From: Zeus faber
Taxonomy: Eukaryota > Chordata > Actinopteri > Zeiformes > Zeidae
NCBI GenBank assembly: GCA_960531495.1
Contig: OY482860.1
Coordinates: 11,668,299 to 11,732,298, forward strand
DNA: 64,000 nt
Direction: 5' to 3'
The translations under genes were made by a program, and so were the position numbers. A model generated the notes under the pieces. The model ran no database searches. It saw only the letters and a list, made by a program, of their open reading frames with translations, and was not told the origin of the DNA. Below are positions 1 to 24,375 of this stretch, piece after piece; the first letter of the stretch is position 1, and each line of letters begins with the position of its first letter.

Positions 1-50
1 TGTGTGTGTGTGTGTGCGTGCGTGCGTGCATGCGTGTATACGTGCGTGTG
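1..50. repeat. (TG)n microsatellite at window edge
   Basis: Imperfect TG/CGTG tract directly downstream (on the minus strand) of the kinase exon donor at 54-59. Truncated by the window start. Confidence 0.9.
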
Positions 51-59
51 TTTACCCAC

Positions 60-12466
<12,407 letters not shown>

Positions 12467-12489
12467 GGCCAGGCGTTGTCCGGCCACCA

Positions 12490-12648
12490 TAGGAACGGCC
12501 CTGGGCTCAAACTCAGCCCAGAGAACGTCTCAAATCTGGATCTCTGGTTCCAGAAGGTTCCTCCTCACCATGGGAACAGCCCTGAGCTCCAACTCAGCCC
12601 AAGCAGCGTCTCAGATCTCCAATTCCAGAAGGTTCCTCAGAGTTTCGA
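12490..12648 (-). repeat. tandem duplication (about 78 bp x2) upstream of kinase start codon
   Basis: The segments from about 12,492 and about 12,571 share GGAACRGCCCTGRGCTC, AACTCAGCCCA, ACGTCTCA or GCGTCTCAGATC, and TTCCAGAAGGTTCCTC in the same order. They lie within 200 bases 5' of the start codon, so they are probably 5' UTR or proximal promoter. Confidence 0.8.
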
Positions 12649-12679
12649 GGACTCCTCCGTCACACATGCCCGATGGGTG

Positions 12680-12835
12680 TGGGCAAAGTTATCAGTTATC
12701 AAACTTATCTTATCCTATCTTATCGTATCTTAATCATCTTATCTTTGACTATCATCTTATCCAATAATCATATCTTATCTTCTAATCTTATTAAATCTCA
12801 CCTTGCATTATCGTATCTTATCTTAACCAGGGTTG
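12680..12835. repeat. degenerate (TATCT)n/(TTATC)n array
   Basis: About 150 bases of TTATC/TATCTTA variants. Old pentanucleotide-like microsatellite. Confidence 0.85.
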
Positions 12836-13949
12836 CAAACGTCTACTTGTTACTACTTGTTACATTTTTACATTATCATCAAATACCTTGTACTCCAACT
12901 ACTGTAATGTTGTGCAAATCATTTGTAAATAAGCACATGCCATGTTAAAAAAAATTGAATACAATACAATAATTAATTAAAATTGATTAACACTGTAGTC
13001 CAAAGTGTCCATTAAAAACTTTATTACCTTTTCCTAACATTATCCGTAAGAATTTATAAAAAAAAAAAAAACAAGTCCATTGAACACATAAAAACAAGCA
13101 TCGTTAAAGCAATAAATGTCAAAGCCTGAATTAATCTGCCAGGAATTAAAGAATGAAACTATATTTTTTTACTTACAGACAGTATAGGAACATACACAAT
13201 CCAGATTAATCCATCTTGATGTCCATCCTCATTGTTGTAGTTAAATTCTTTTTTTGTTTGTTTTTTTTGGCTTCAGTGAGAGCCAACTTGATATGAATCG
13301 GTGGGTTATTGTCAGTAAATCTGATCAAACTGAGCTCCATCAGCTGAATGATGCTTCTTGCTGGGAGAGACTCAGCTGCAGTACCAAACAGGGAAACATG
13401 GAGGTGCCTGTCTCCCCCTGTTGGCCACCGGGAGTATTTAATTTACAATATACTGTGTCCTATTGATTCGTTTATATTAGTATACAAGATGTAACCGGTA
13501 GGATTATTTTGTAGAGAAAAAAGTATAACAATTGTTAATATGTATTCCATATTTGTTTAGCTGCCACTTAATAAGAAACAGCCATTTAATGTATTTTTGT
13601 TACACATGTGCTCCTACTAAACAGTAGGGCCGAGTCCCGTGTTGGTCGCTCAGCTAAAGTCTGTAGCCGGTGCTTAATCAGTGAATTTTCATTTCCAAAA
13701 TATGCTCCACCTTCCCTCCCCTCTAGTTCTTGAGAAAGTGCAAGTACCAGAAAGCCATAAGCTCAGGTGAAACCTAATGTCCATGTTCTAAAATACATTG
13801 ATGACGGTAGTGAGGCTGCCCTTCAACCAAGAGCTCCTGAGTCAGATTCCTCTGATTTTGACTATTAAAGTCCAACTTATTGATGGAATCGCCCTCTTTC
13901 ATTTTAATATTTTAGTGTAATTTAGTACAGTTTATGATAACTACAGGAT
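12836..13949. other. intergenic, probable upstream region of the kinase gene
   Basis: AT-rich sequence with a poly-A run near 13,060. No exon, CpG-rich block or TATA box that I can support. The kinase promoter should lie between here and 12,466. Confidence 0.4.
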
Positions 13950-13965
13950 GTTATAATGACCATTG

Positions 13966-14215
13966 ACCTGCATGGCAGCTGGTAGAAAGAGCGAGAGAGG
14001 GGAGTGTGTCACCGTATTTTTTGTTGACAGCTGTTTCTGTCTATGATCGCTGTGATTAGAGTATATTTTCTGCATTTTATACAAAGTAAATTCCTTTGAT
14101 TATTTAAAGTTATTGAACATATATTTTGATCTTCGCATATTTTTTTTGGTAGCGTCAGATAACAAGCAAACAAGACCCTACCTTAACCTCTCAGCGACCT
14201 TTTACTTTGTTTCCA
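13966..14215 (+). repeat. 5' LTR of the BEL/Pao relic
   Basis: Shares with 20,173-20,414 the ordered blocks CACCGTATTTTTTGTTGAC, TCTATGATCGCTGTGATTA, TATATTTTGATCT, TTTTTTTTGGTAGCGT and CCTTTTACTTTGTTTCCA. It may begin as early as 13,950 (TGTTATAATG). LTR divergence is high, consistent with great age. Confidence 0.75.
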
Positions 14216-14771
14216 GCAGTCGCTCGGTTTTTTGTCAAGGCGCATGGGATCAAATGAAAGGTTTTGCAACTTATCAATCATCGAAGGGAATTGATGGAAG
14301 AAGGCGCCGCCTGTCAATTATTACAACTTCCAGAGGCGCAGTCAAAGCCAAGCCGAAGAAGCCGGCTTACCAGTGCACATTAAGCTCTGTATTAATGGAA
14401 GGGATGTGGCTTGAATATTCACTGCCGTTTGTCCATTGGGGACGATTGGCTGATTGATTACCGGTTGTGAGTTGGTGCAGAGTGCTGGCATTAGCCTGAT
14501 TCTATGGATTCCTGGTGCTTTAGTATCTCCGTGCTGTCAAGGAATCTCCGCTTTGTCTCTTGGAGGTTGCCGCTGCGCTGCTGATGTGCAATGTTTTCTG
14601 GATGAAGCTCTTTTCGGTCCGTGAATGTGTTTTAAATGCACAAACAGTGTATTGAAAAGAAAGTTAAAAGGAAATTAAAAGAGGAAACATTTGTCAAATA
14701 AATGCTGGTGTTGCAGGATCGGAAATGGGGTGTGGAAAAGAGAAACTAAATTCACTGAAAAGGCCTTTGTA

Positions 14772-14775
<4 letters not shown>

Positions 14776-14828
<53 letters not shown>

Positions 14829-14853
14829 TATTATTATTATTATTATTATTATT
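14776..14853. repeat. (AAT)n joined to (ATT)n, a perfect inverted microsatellite
   Basis: About 17 AAT units followed directly by about 9 ATT units, so the array can fold back on itself as a long AT hairpin. Confidence 0.95.
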
Positions 14854-15015
14854 ATAATTCAAAAGCTTTAACGGATACGTAAAATGACTGTGAATAAAAT
14901 TAAGGACTCATACCACAAATGGACTCATTAATGAAAAAAAGGAAAATGTCTCACATGTACACCCCTTTAAAAGAGTTTAATTCAACTTTGTGAAAATGCA
15001 ACGGCTTCACATAAT

Positions 15016-15620
15016 ATGTTGATTCCTTTACTAAAAGAGGATGAACAGAGCAAACAAAATGAATGGTTTTCCAGCATTGTGGAATACAGTGACACATTTA
15101 AAAGGGATGTTGAACAGTGGTTGAGTGAACCAGAGGAACTGCTCCACCATGACAGTCGTGTTCAATCTGATCCTGTAGGAATGAATGAACAAATGTATTT
15201 TCTTCCAAAAGCTGATGATCCTTAAGTACTTACGTGGGCTGCATCCATAATCATGACGGATGACTTGCAAGATGATGTAAACCCGAGCGACAGTGTGTCA
15301 AACGTGGGAAGCAGAGTATCCAGATCACAAAACTCTGCAACAGGAAGAAAGTCTACTGCTTCTAATATTTATTCCGCATGTCTTAGAGCGGAGGCTGACT
15401 TGGCAGCATTAAACATAAGACAAAAATTATGAAAGGAAAAACATGAACCGGAAGAAGAGGAGGAAGGGCTACGTAAAAGGAAGGAGCAGCTTCAATTTGA
15501 TAAGGAAATTGCAGCACACATGGCTTAACTAAATGTGTCCAAATCTCAGAGCATCCAAAGTGGGATAAACTCTTGCACAAAGCAGTCAGCTGGAATTAAC
15601 TCATATATGTGAAAAGGGCA
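15016..15620 (+). pseudogene. BEL/Pao gag remnant
   Basis: In broken frames it shows ADLAALNIRQKL, then an EEEEEGLRKRKEQLQFDKEI stretch and AAHMA, the charged helical region typical of fish BEL/Pao gag N-terminal parts. In-frame stops (for example after 15,225, and after AAHMA) and frame changes show that it is dead. Confidence 0.65.
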
Positions 15621-16107
15621 AGAAAAAATGCGAAGCCTCAATACTAAGGCCAATCAATTTATACCACAAATGTCACAAAAGGAAATCAAAGGTGACCACC
15701 TGGCTACAGGAACTAAGGCTGAAGAGAAAAATCAATCTCAGTTTATTCGATCAGAGCCTGTGTCATTAAGATGCCATGAACCTGAGCAACATTCAGTGTA
15801 TCGCAATGCTCAATTAAATACACAAATGCAATGGAGATGCTTCGAATGCAAATATTGGTCCACAAAATGAAGATCAAAACAATATGTTTGGCATTATGAG
15901 AAAGCAAAATGAAATAACTACACTGCTGATACAGCAGCAATGTCTCTCATCTTTGGCAAAGAGAGAGATACCCAATCTGCAATGATGATCCATTAAAATA
16001 TCATAAGCTTATGAAGGCTTTTGAGAACGGTGTGGAAAGGAACACTGGGAGCCATAGCGACCGACTCATTTCATGGAGCAGCACACAAAAGGTCAGCACA
16101 CAAAGGT

Positions 16108-16192
16108 GCCCCCACCCCGGCACCCCCACCACGGTCGCCTCCACCCCGGCACCCCCACCGCGACCGCCCCTGCCCCGGCACACCCCGCGCGT
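16108..16192. repeat. C-rich minisatellite
   Basis: About 31-bp units containing CCACCCCGGCACCCCCACC occur at about 16,110 and 16,141, with a partial third copy. Strongly strand-asymmetric C/G content in otherwise AT-rich DNA. Confidence 0.7.
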
Positions 16193-16205
16193 CCACTCGC
16201 CACTG

Positions 16206-17450
16206 TAAGCTAGGTTTATACTTGCCTCAAGCGCGAGGGCGTGAGGGAGCGCATGATGCAAATTACATCACCAGAGTGTGGTGCCATGGCACGTGGGGAC
16301 TTGTGCAATGGTTGCACCCTCTGAGATCTTCTTAACTTGGCGTGAGGGGCGTTCCCTGGAAATGCATTGGAAGCAATGGGAGATCAGCGTTTTGCTGTTT
16401 TATTGCTGACACGTTGGCCAAAACTGATCTGCAGCACAGGTCAGATGTGAAATTCCAAGTCTACCAATCACTTTTTGACGCAGAGACAAAACAGAATACG
16501 CAAAGAGCTCTTTCAGGTTTGGTGATTATTGTAAATTAACAGGGTCGTTGTAAAGTTCAGTTTACAAATAAAAGGTAATGTTTTTATTGGTATTTATGCG
16601 CAGTTTCTTTTTGGAGAATCTTGCGATGACAGAGAATAATTACACATTGTGTGTTCTTGAACGGAACGGTTCAATGCTGAGCAAGACATAACTTCAACCC
16701 CCCTCTCTGGTCTCAGCATGGTACGGGCAGACAGACCAGCTCCTTTTCTCCTTTTCCGCACTTTTCTTGTTTATTTTCCCCGCCATTGTCGTTTCAACCA
16801 CCAGGAACAGCAATTCCTTCTTGGCACAAGCTCTGATGCTGTGCGTGCAGCCATGTTTTCGTGGTGTCTAGTTCGTGTACTAATTCCTGCTTCACGCGGT
16901 ACTTTCTCTCTACTGCCACCTGTGGTTTCTGAGAATACTGCAACAGCGCAGGGAAGGAAAATAAATAGTACATAAATTCACCGACCTCCCGAGGGAGCAC
17001 CCACGCCCGTCGCATTCTATGAATAGCACCGGATCTATAATTGTGTGTGCGTGTGTGTGTCGTCTTAGGGAGCGATCGGGGCGCAATTGGTGCACATTGT
17101 GTTTTTATTTCGCAAAATGTACTTATTGAACGAAACAAAAAAAGCACCGTGCCCCTGTCTGGATTTAAAGATTTCATCCACGAGCTTGAGCCGAAGCACA
17201 CAGTCCCTAGCCGCCCGACAACCACTGTGCCGCTGTGCATTTTCCTGCTGTGTTTACTTCCATACAACAGCGTTCTGCCTGTGACGTCTTTGTTACTTCT
17301 GCGCATGCGGGTCAGTTCAGGACCATGACCAGTTCACACCGGAATCGGATATTGGTCACATTAAAAAAATTCATGTGAACAGCCAAACAAAAAAATCGGA
17401 TCTGAGCAATAAATCTGAGCACTAAGGCTTCCAGTGTGAACGTAGCCTTA
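16206..17450. mobile_element. probable non-autonomous DNA element (hAT/Harbinger-like ends)
   Basis: Imperfect inverted ends: left TAAGCTAGGTTTATACTTG, right (reverse complement) TAAGGCTACGTTCACACTG. GC-richer than the surrounding retroelement, and it interrupts it. No transposase reading frame is recognisable. The class is inferred only from the end style. Confidence 0.4.
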
Positions 17451-17799
17451 GACATATCTGAGAAAGTCTGTGGCATGGTCTTGAGATTCAAGACCTGGCT
17501 CTTGTCTCAAAGGCCAGAAGTGGAGACAACAACACAACTGAGGAGGAGAGGAGACAACTGAGCATAGCTCTTGCACAGTCTGACTTTGTTGTGGAAGAAC
17601 AACGATGTTCATTGGAGAAAGATATGGAAACTTTCAAGAGGAAGACGGGTTCAAGTTGTCTATAACTGGAGGAGCTTGAGACAGCAGAACTCGAGATTAT
17701 CAAGTTGGAGATCATCAGGTTCAGCCAAAGGAAGAGGTTTCCAGAGGAATTCTCCAGGCTGCAAAGGGGCAGCCTGGACACTATTTCGGACTGTTCGAT

Positions 17800-18600
17800 G
17801 TGAGGAGCAGAAGGATTGTAGCGAAGAGGTATGAAATCATTTTTACCTGCCTGGCCCTACGAGCAATCCACTTTGAAGTGGCACCTTCACTGGGCACGGA
17901 TTCTTTCATAAATGCACTCAGACGCTTTATAGCAGGATGTGGTCAAGGTCTTGAACTGCGCTCTGATAACAGGACAAACTTCATGGGAGCAGAGTGTGAA
18001 TTGAGAACAGCCGTTGAGCAGTGGAGTGAGTCGCAGATTAATGATGTTCTTCTCCAGAAAGGAATAAAATGGACTTTTAACCCCCTAGCTGGCTCACACC
18101 ATGGAGGATCTTGCGAAAGGTTAATTGCGGAAAGTCCTCAATTCCAATTAAAATGTGCAAAACTTGGACGAAGAAGGCCTTCACAAGGGGTTTGTGAAGT
18201 GGAAGCCATCATCAAGGGCCGTTCAATTACCAAAGCATCCATGGAGCCTAATGACCTGTTACTTTTGAAGACTATACCATCTTTGCCACAAGGAGACTTC
18301 CAAGAGGCAAAAATACTATGATGGTTGCAGACAATGCAAGCAGGTCCAGTACATGTTAAAATTGTTCTGGAAGGGATGGGTTAAAGAATACTTACCTCAA
18401 CTGCAGGAGTCACAGATGGTCAGGAGTGAAGCATAACCTCGTCCCTGGACATAAAGTGCTTATAGTGGACAACACGGCACCTCGTAATTCCTGGGTCATG
18501 GGAGGAGTCCTACAAACCTTTCCAGACAGGAGAGGCTTTATGCGTCAGCTGTAAATCAAAACAAAAAGCAGCTGCCTGGACCGGCCAATAACCATGGTCT
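17800..18600 (+). pseudogene. BEL/Pao integrase remnant
   Basis: The frame from 17,800 shows FTCLALRAIHFEVAPSLGTD, INALRRFIAGCGQGLELRSD, GIKWTFNPLAGSHHGGSCER and EVEAIIKGRSIT. These match the integrase core and the following segment of Pao polyproteins, with the catalytic-region pattern RSDNxTNF. After a stop at 18,321, further frames show VLIVDNTAPRNSWVMGGVLQ, the usual C-terminal region. Dead copy. Confidence 0.85.
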
Positions 18601-18696
18601 GTCTGCTACAGGAGGCCAGAGCTGGATAAGGTGTGGCTGATACACATTGTGACACTTTGACCTCTACCTAGACTCTGACATTGACTGACAGATATA

Positions 18697-19799
18697 CACC
18701 GATCAACCACAACATTAAAACCACCTGCTGAATATTGTGGAGGTCTGCCTTGTGCCGCCAAAATAGCTCTGACCTGTTGAGGCATGGACTCCACACGGGC
18801 TCTAAAAATTGTCCTGTGGTATCTGGCATCAAGATGTTAGCAGCAGATCCTTTAAGTCCTGCAAGTTGTGAGGTGGGGCCTCCATGGATCAGGCTTTTTA
18901 TTACAGCACATCCCACAGATGCTCGATCGGATTGAGATGTAGGTAATTTGGAGGCCAAGTGAACACCTTGAACTCTTTGTCATGTTCCTCAAACCATTCC
19001 CAGCAGGGCACATTATCCCGCTGAAAGAGGCCACTGCCATCAGGGAATATCGCTGTCATGAAGAGGTGTACGTGCTTTACAACAATGTTTAGGTAGATGG
19101 TACGTGTCAAAGAAACATCCACATGAACGCCAGGACCCAAGGTTTCCCAGCAGAACATTGCCCTGAGCATCACACTGCCTCCATTGGCTTGCCTTCTTCC
19201 CATAGTGCATCCTGGGGCCATTGCTTCCCGAGATTAGCGACGCACACGCACCTGGCCATCCACATGATGTGAAAGAAAACATGATTCATCAAACCAGGCC
19301 ACCTTCTTCCATCGCTCCATGGTCCAGTTATGACGCCCACATGCCCATTGTAGGGGCTTTCGGTGGTGGACAGAGGTCTGAAATCTGAAACCCTTTTTTC
19401 ATAGCCAGCACTAACTTTTTCAGCAATTTGTGCTACAGTAGCTCTTCTGTGGGATTGGACCAGACAGGGTAGCATTCACTCCACACGTGCATCAATGACA
19501 CATGATCCCATCGCAGGTTCAGTGGTTGTCCTTCCTTTGGCCACTTTTGGTAGGTACTAAACCACTGCATACCAGGAACACCCTACGAGACCTGCGTTTT
19601 GGAGATGCTCTGACGCAGTCGTCTAGCCATCACAATTTTGCCCTTGTGAAAGCCTTATGCTTGGCCATTTTTCATAAACTTCAAGAATTGACTGTTCATC
19701 TGCTGCCTGATATATTCCACCCCATTGACAAGTGCCATTGGAACGAGATGATCAATGTTATTCACTTCTTCTGTCTGTTCATGTTGTGGCTGATTGGTG
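18697..19799 (-). mobile_element. Tc1-like element, 1.1 kb, inactive
   Basis: Terminal inverted repeats: left CACCGATCAACCACAACAT (18,697-18,715), right (reverse complement) CACCAATCAGCCACAACAT. TA is present at 18,695-18,696 and 19,800-19,801 as target duplication. It lies between the integrase end and the 3' LTR, so it inserted after the retroelement. Confidence 0.9.
18860..19475 (-). pseudogene. Tc1-like transposase remnant
   Basis: Minus-strand fragments show the N-terminal RRATVAQIAEKVSAG (about 19,400-19,450), then MAPGCTMGRRQANGGSVML, VHLFMTAIFPDGSGLFQRDN and WPPNYLHLNPIEHLWDVL. The last includes the DDE-family C-terminal acidic residue in NPIEHLW. The parts are in different frames with stops, so no functional enzyme is encoded. 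Confidence 0.9.
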
Positions 19800-20172
19800 T
19801 AGAGTGATAGTAAAGATCACTCTGACTAAGGCTATGTCCTGGAACCTCTGGTCTTAATGACTTATGACTCATTTACAGGATCAAGAGGAAGAAAAAAGAG
19901 GGAAATATAAAGTCAATTTATGGACTTTGATTATTGTCCTATTAGCTTGTGAAATGTGAGTAATTATTGTGTAATAATTTAATAATTAGGGGCTGGTATT
20001 TAGGAGCTATGAAGTGATTTATTGTGAATTTTAGAATGAATTGTAAATGGATAATGTTGTGATGGTTTATATTTTGGTTGTTTATTTGTTATTGCACAAT
20101 CAGGGTGGATGATATATTCAAGTCACACAGATATGGGCGGGGACATTCGTATAGTTAACTTATCACCTGTTC

Positions 20173-20414
20173 ACCTGCATGGCAACTGGTAGAAAGAGTG
20201 GGTCACCGTATTTTTTGTTGACTGCATTTTTAGTCTATGATCGCTGTGATTATTTTGAGTATAGTTTTGCACTTTATACTAAGTAAATTCTTTTAATGAT
20301 TAAAAGTTATAAAATGTATATTTTGATCTCCGTGAATTTTTTTTGGTAGCGTGTTAGACAATTAGCAAACAATGGCCTATGTCACCCTCTCAGTGACCTT
20401 TTACTTTGTTTCCA
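20173..20414 (+). repeat. 3' LTR of the BEL/Pao relic
   Basis: Pairs with 13,966-14,215 block by block (see that entry), ending at the same CTTTTACTTTGTTTCCA. Confidence 0.75.
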
Positions 20415-23400
20415 ATATTTGCTGCAATGTATATATAGGATTTCAGAGGAAGATTAAAATGCCAGTCTTTATTCTGAATCAATCCCATTTTATTATTTCA
20501 TGTCATTCGTATTCAGCAGTGAAATTTTGTCCTGGCAATCGGTGCGAAAAGCTGCCTCTTTGTGGATTATAAAAAGTAAAAAGATCTGTTCTTTTGAAGA
20601 GAAAAACATTGTTACCCTAAAACATTCACTTTTGACACCACACTCAATAAGTTTTACTAAAATACACATAGCTATGGACTACATTTGATACTGATCCCAC
20701 TGAATGTGGGGGAAACAAACTTGTACGTCTGAAATTCAACGTTCTGCTAGCACTCATCCTCCGAAATCTGCGATTCAATCCTGTTTGAATCAACACACCT
20801 ATTTCCTCATACTGTGCAGAAATACAATGAAATACTAAAAAGTTGAAAGTTATGTTACTGAAACAGAAAAGAAGGGAAAATAGAATCTCAAAATGTAGAA
20901 TAGAGCTTGTCATAGTTGAACATCAGCATGCACATGGTTTCAGATAATGCCCTCCTATCATATTTAAATAGTGAAATAACCTGATTTTCACACAATCTGG
21001 TTATACGGATTTTTAACATAGTGTGTTACTACCCTATCTAACCAACCACTGAAAATTATCTTTTACTAAATGTCATTTAAATTCCAAATTTAACTGCAAA
21101 TTACACTGACCTACAGAAAATACATAGTAGTCATGTTTTTCTTTTTACTTTAAATGTGTAATAACATTATAGGCAGCATTTTGTGGATGTTCAGAACACC
21201 ATACTTAAATTCCATAAAAATAAAAGAACCCCAACATTTAAATATTGCATATAATTCAATATAATTCAAATTTGAATTGAAACTATAGAAATATTGAGAA
21301 AACTTCAATAGAAAACTTGAGAGAAAACTAGATGCAAAATATGCTAAATTTACAAAGGTAGTTGCAGGACCCTCTTGAATATACAGTATAAATTATATAT
21401 ATATATATATATATAGTTGTATATTATAGGATTTTGAATATCATGGTACGGTGAACTTGAAAACACTGCTGCAATGTGCTCATAATGTTTTTTTATCACT
21501 TTTAAAGTCAAAGCAAATCACAGGATGACGGAGATATACCGTAGATATGCAATATTATTATTTTCTATATATTCCATTCCAAATTCTATTACTATACATT
21601 TGATACATAATTATCATTACTTGAACATGTGCATGTTTTTTATGTATCAAACTCTTGAGAAAAAGTCTGAACAAGTTCCACCATATAGCAAATTCTAAAA
21701 AAATACATTTTTCTTTAAAAATGTGTTGACTTGAAATGTTAGTTTTATGCCCTTGATTATTGCAATACTATTATTGTATTAAAAACAAGAATTTAAACAC
21801 ATATCAGGGGGCATTTCAAATAATAAACGGTATATACTGTATATATGGTTTTACATGTTAAATGGTATTTTGGGGAATAAAATGGTATTTTACATGTTAA
21901 GTTGTATTTTGTTCATTCTAAACTAATAAAATGTCATAATTCTTGAGTTATTTATTTTTTTGGGGGGTATATTGTAGTTCATGTTGCAGAAACAGCCCAC
22001 TGAGTTCCCACAGTAACTGTAGCAGTAAATGGTTTTAAAACTCAAATAAATTCTAGAATAAGTGGAATTTATACCAATCCAATGTGATAAAACCTTCCTA
22101 TTGTAACAAAATAAAACAATAAAGTGTGGGCAGAAAGATGACTTTGAACCTGTGGCAGTGAAGGTGGTGAACGTGACGAATAACATTGTAATGTACTGTA
22201 TCTCCATTATTATTATTATTGTTATTATTATTATTATTATTATTATTGTTATTATTAGATTACATTATATATTTCCATTTAACTTTTTTCACAACCCAAA
22301 AAATAAAGTTTGGGACACATGACACCTACTTCATGAAAACACTTCAATGGTGTCATTAAAATCTATTAAGTCCAAACAACGGTACGGTGCAAGTAAATAA
22401 GCTGCGTTACAAATACCCATTTAGTGGAAAATACAGTCAAATAAAAGTAGATAAAATACAATAAAATAAAATATTAAAATAGAGAAACACGTTTTTTTGG
22501 CTTCGGCCTGTTTCCATGGCAGATGTCAATATGACATAAGGAATGATTCTGCTCATTGATTTCCAATAAAACAGGAACGTTTGTGTGATACATATTGATC
22601 ATAAAGGGCAGCGAAGACAGAACAATCAAAATTAAAATATATTAAATTCAATCAATATTAAACAAAAAAACTGAAAAAGTTACACTCATGGCATATATTA
22701 TATTTTAGTTTTTTTTTACTGTAACAAATTATTTTATTTATACTGTATGTTATTTATTATTTTCTTAATTTATTATGATTATATTCATTATTTTTATTAC
22801 CTTAAAATCAAAATGCATATATAATATTTCTTATTACTTATGGTAAATCTGATCAATTATATCTGTGAAATCACATTCATATTTTTAATAAAATAGGAAA
22901 ATATCAGAAAACTGATATCTATAATTTTTTTGTAAGAAAATCCAAATAATTATATATATATATGATATTTTGATGCTGTTGCTGACACCATATCTCATAA
23001 AAGTAGTCGTCTTTATACAAAGAGTAAATAGGTTACACATACAAAATGTCTTATATATTGTACAATACTTACAATGAACAACATTGGTTTATGGCGACCA
23101 GCAGAAAAGTAAATAAAAACAAAAATCGCTGTCTCAACGCTGATTTCAAAGTTATTTCCCAAAATGAACAGAAAGGGATATTATCCAGATGGCAGTGAGT
23201 CTGATAAGGTTAATAAAGGAATCATAAAAGAGTTTTTTTTTAAACATTTGTCGGAGAAATAAACTGGCGTCTATCTGTTTCTGTGAGCTGCTCTGAATTG
23301 TTGAAATCACAGTTAACAGTAGAATTGGCGACAGATAAATAAAAACAACAAACAACAAAAATCAAGAAGTGTTTTCATGGCTTGTTTTTCAAATAAATCA
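20415..23400. other. AT-rich intergenic DNA
   Basis: About 3 kb of very AT-rich sequence with short (AT)n runs and an (ATT)n array at about 22,205-22,256. No gene or mobile element supported. All open frames here are short and low-complexity. Confidence 0.5.
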
Positions 23401-23745
23401 AAGAGTACGACACCGTTGTTTCTGTCGCCCCCGAGTGGCCCGCGGCGGCCATGGCAGGTGGCCTAGTGGTCGGAACAGGAGCCTCCAAAAGAGCTAAAAA
23501 ATTTAAAAAATAAATAAAAAAAATAAAAAAAAGAAAAGAGTGAAAAATAAACTATTGATAACCTTTTCTCAGTCTCCTCATAGTCACTGTTGCTTCCTGT
23601 TTTCCACCACGCGGTGCAGTTTACTGGCCCTGTGTCCAGACATCCACCGAAGTGGAAAGGTTCCCCCTTGTCCTGGCGACGCTTCCGCCGACACCACACG
23701 GTTATTTGGCAAGCTGGAACGGATGTTGACCCTAAGGGGGAAAAT
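23401..23745. other. GC-richer island with a splice-acceptor-like site, unexplained
   Basis: Two GC-rich blocks (23,420-23,490 and 23,580-23,740) in AT-rich DNA. On the minus strand, TTTCCCCCTTAG precedes GGTCAACATCC at about 23,731. Reading frames of 60-80 codons exist on both strands but match no family I know. It might be a 3' UTR exon of col13a1 or a repeat. Confidence 0.3.
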
Positions 23746-24173
23746 ATACAATTGATGTGATTTTATTATTTTCATTTTTCATTTGTTTTTCATGAATTGC
23801 TTCTAAATACAAAAAGGCTCAGCTTAAACTCACGTAAAATATGGGCTATAACAAAATGTTAGCACTAAAGAACAATAGGGAACTTGCAGTATTACTTATC
23901 TCGCAAATGGAACAAAGAGGCGTTTTAAGTTTTAAAATTGGGGTGGGGGGAGCATGTTTAGAAATCACATTATTTTGGGTAAAAGTGTTCCTTGACAATA
24001 TGGATAAATTAGTCAAATAACAGATAAAACAAGGTCCAAAGGTCCAACTATTCAATTCAATTGGGACTTCTTATGGAGTTGGAATTTGCCGTTTTCAGGC
24101 CTCTAATACGTCTTCAAAACAATGATGAAGTTAAAGACAACTCACCGAGGGCAGCTCATTCAATTCATGCGGT

Positions 24174-24375
<202 letters not shown>

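Larger units (their letters stand above)
13950..20414 (+). mobile_element. decayed BEL/Pao LTR retrotransposon (nested with other elements)
   Basis: Two related LTR-like segments (13,966-14,215 and 20,173-20,414) flank a gag remnant (about 15,016-15,620) and an integrase remnant (about 17,800-18,600), all on the plus strand. Protease, reverse transcriptase and RNase H were not found. Stops and frameshifts are frequent, so it is an old, inactive copy. A hAT/Harbinger-like element (16,206-17,450) and a Tc1-like element (18,697-19,799) are inserted in it. Confidence 0.75.
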
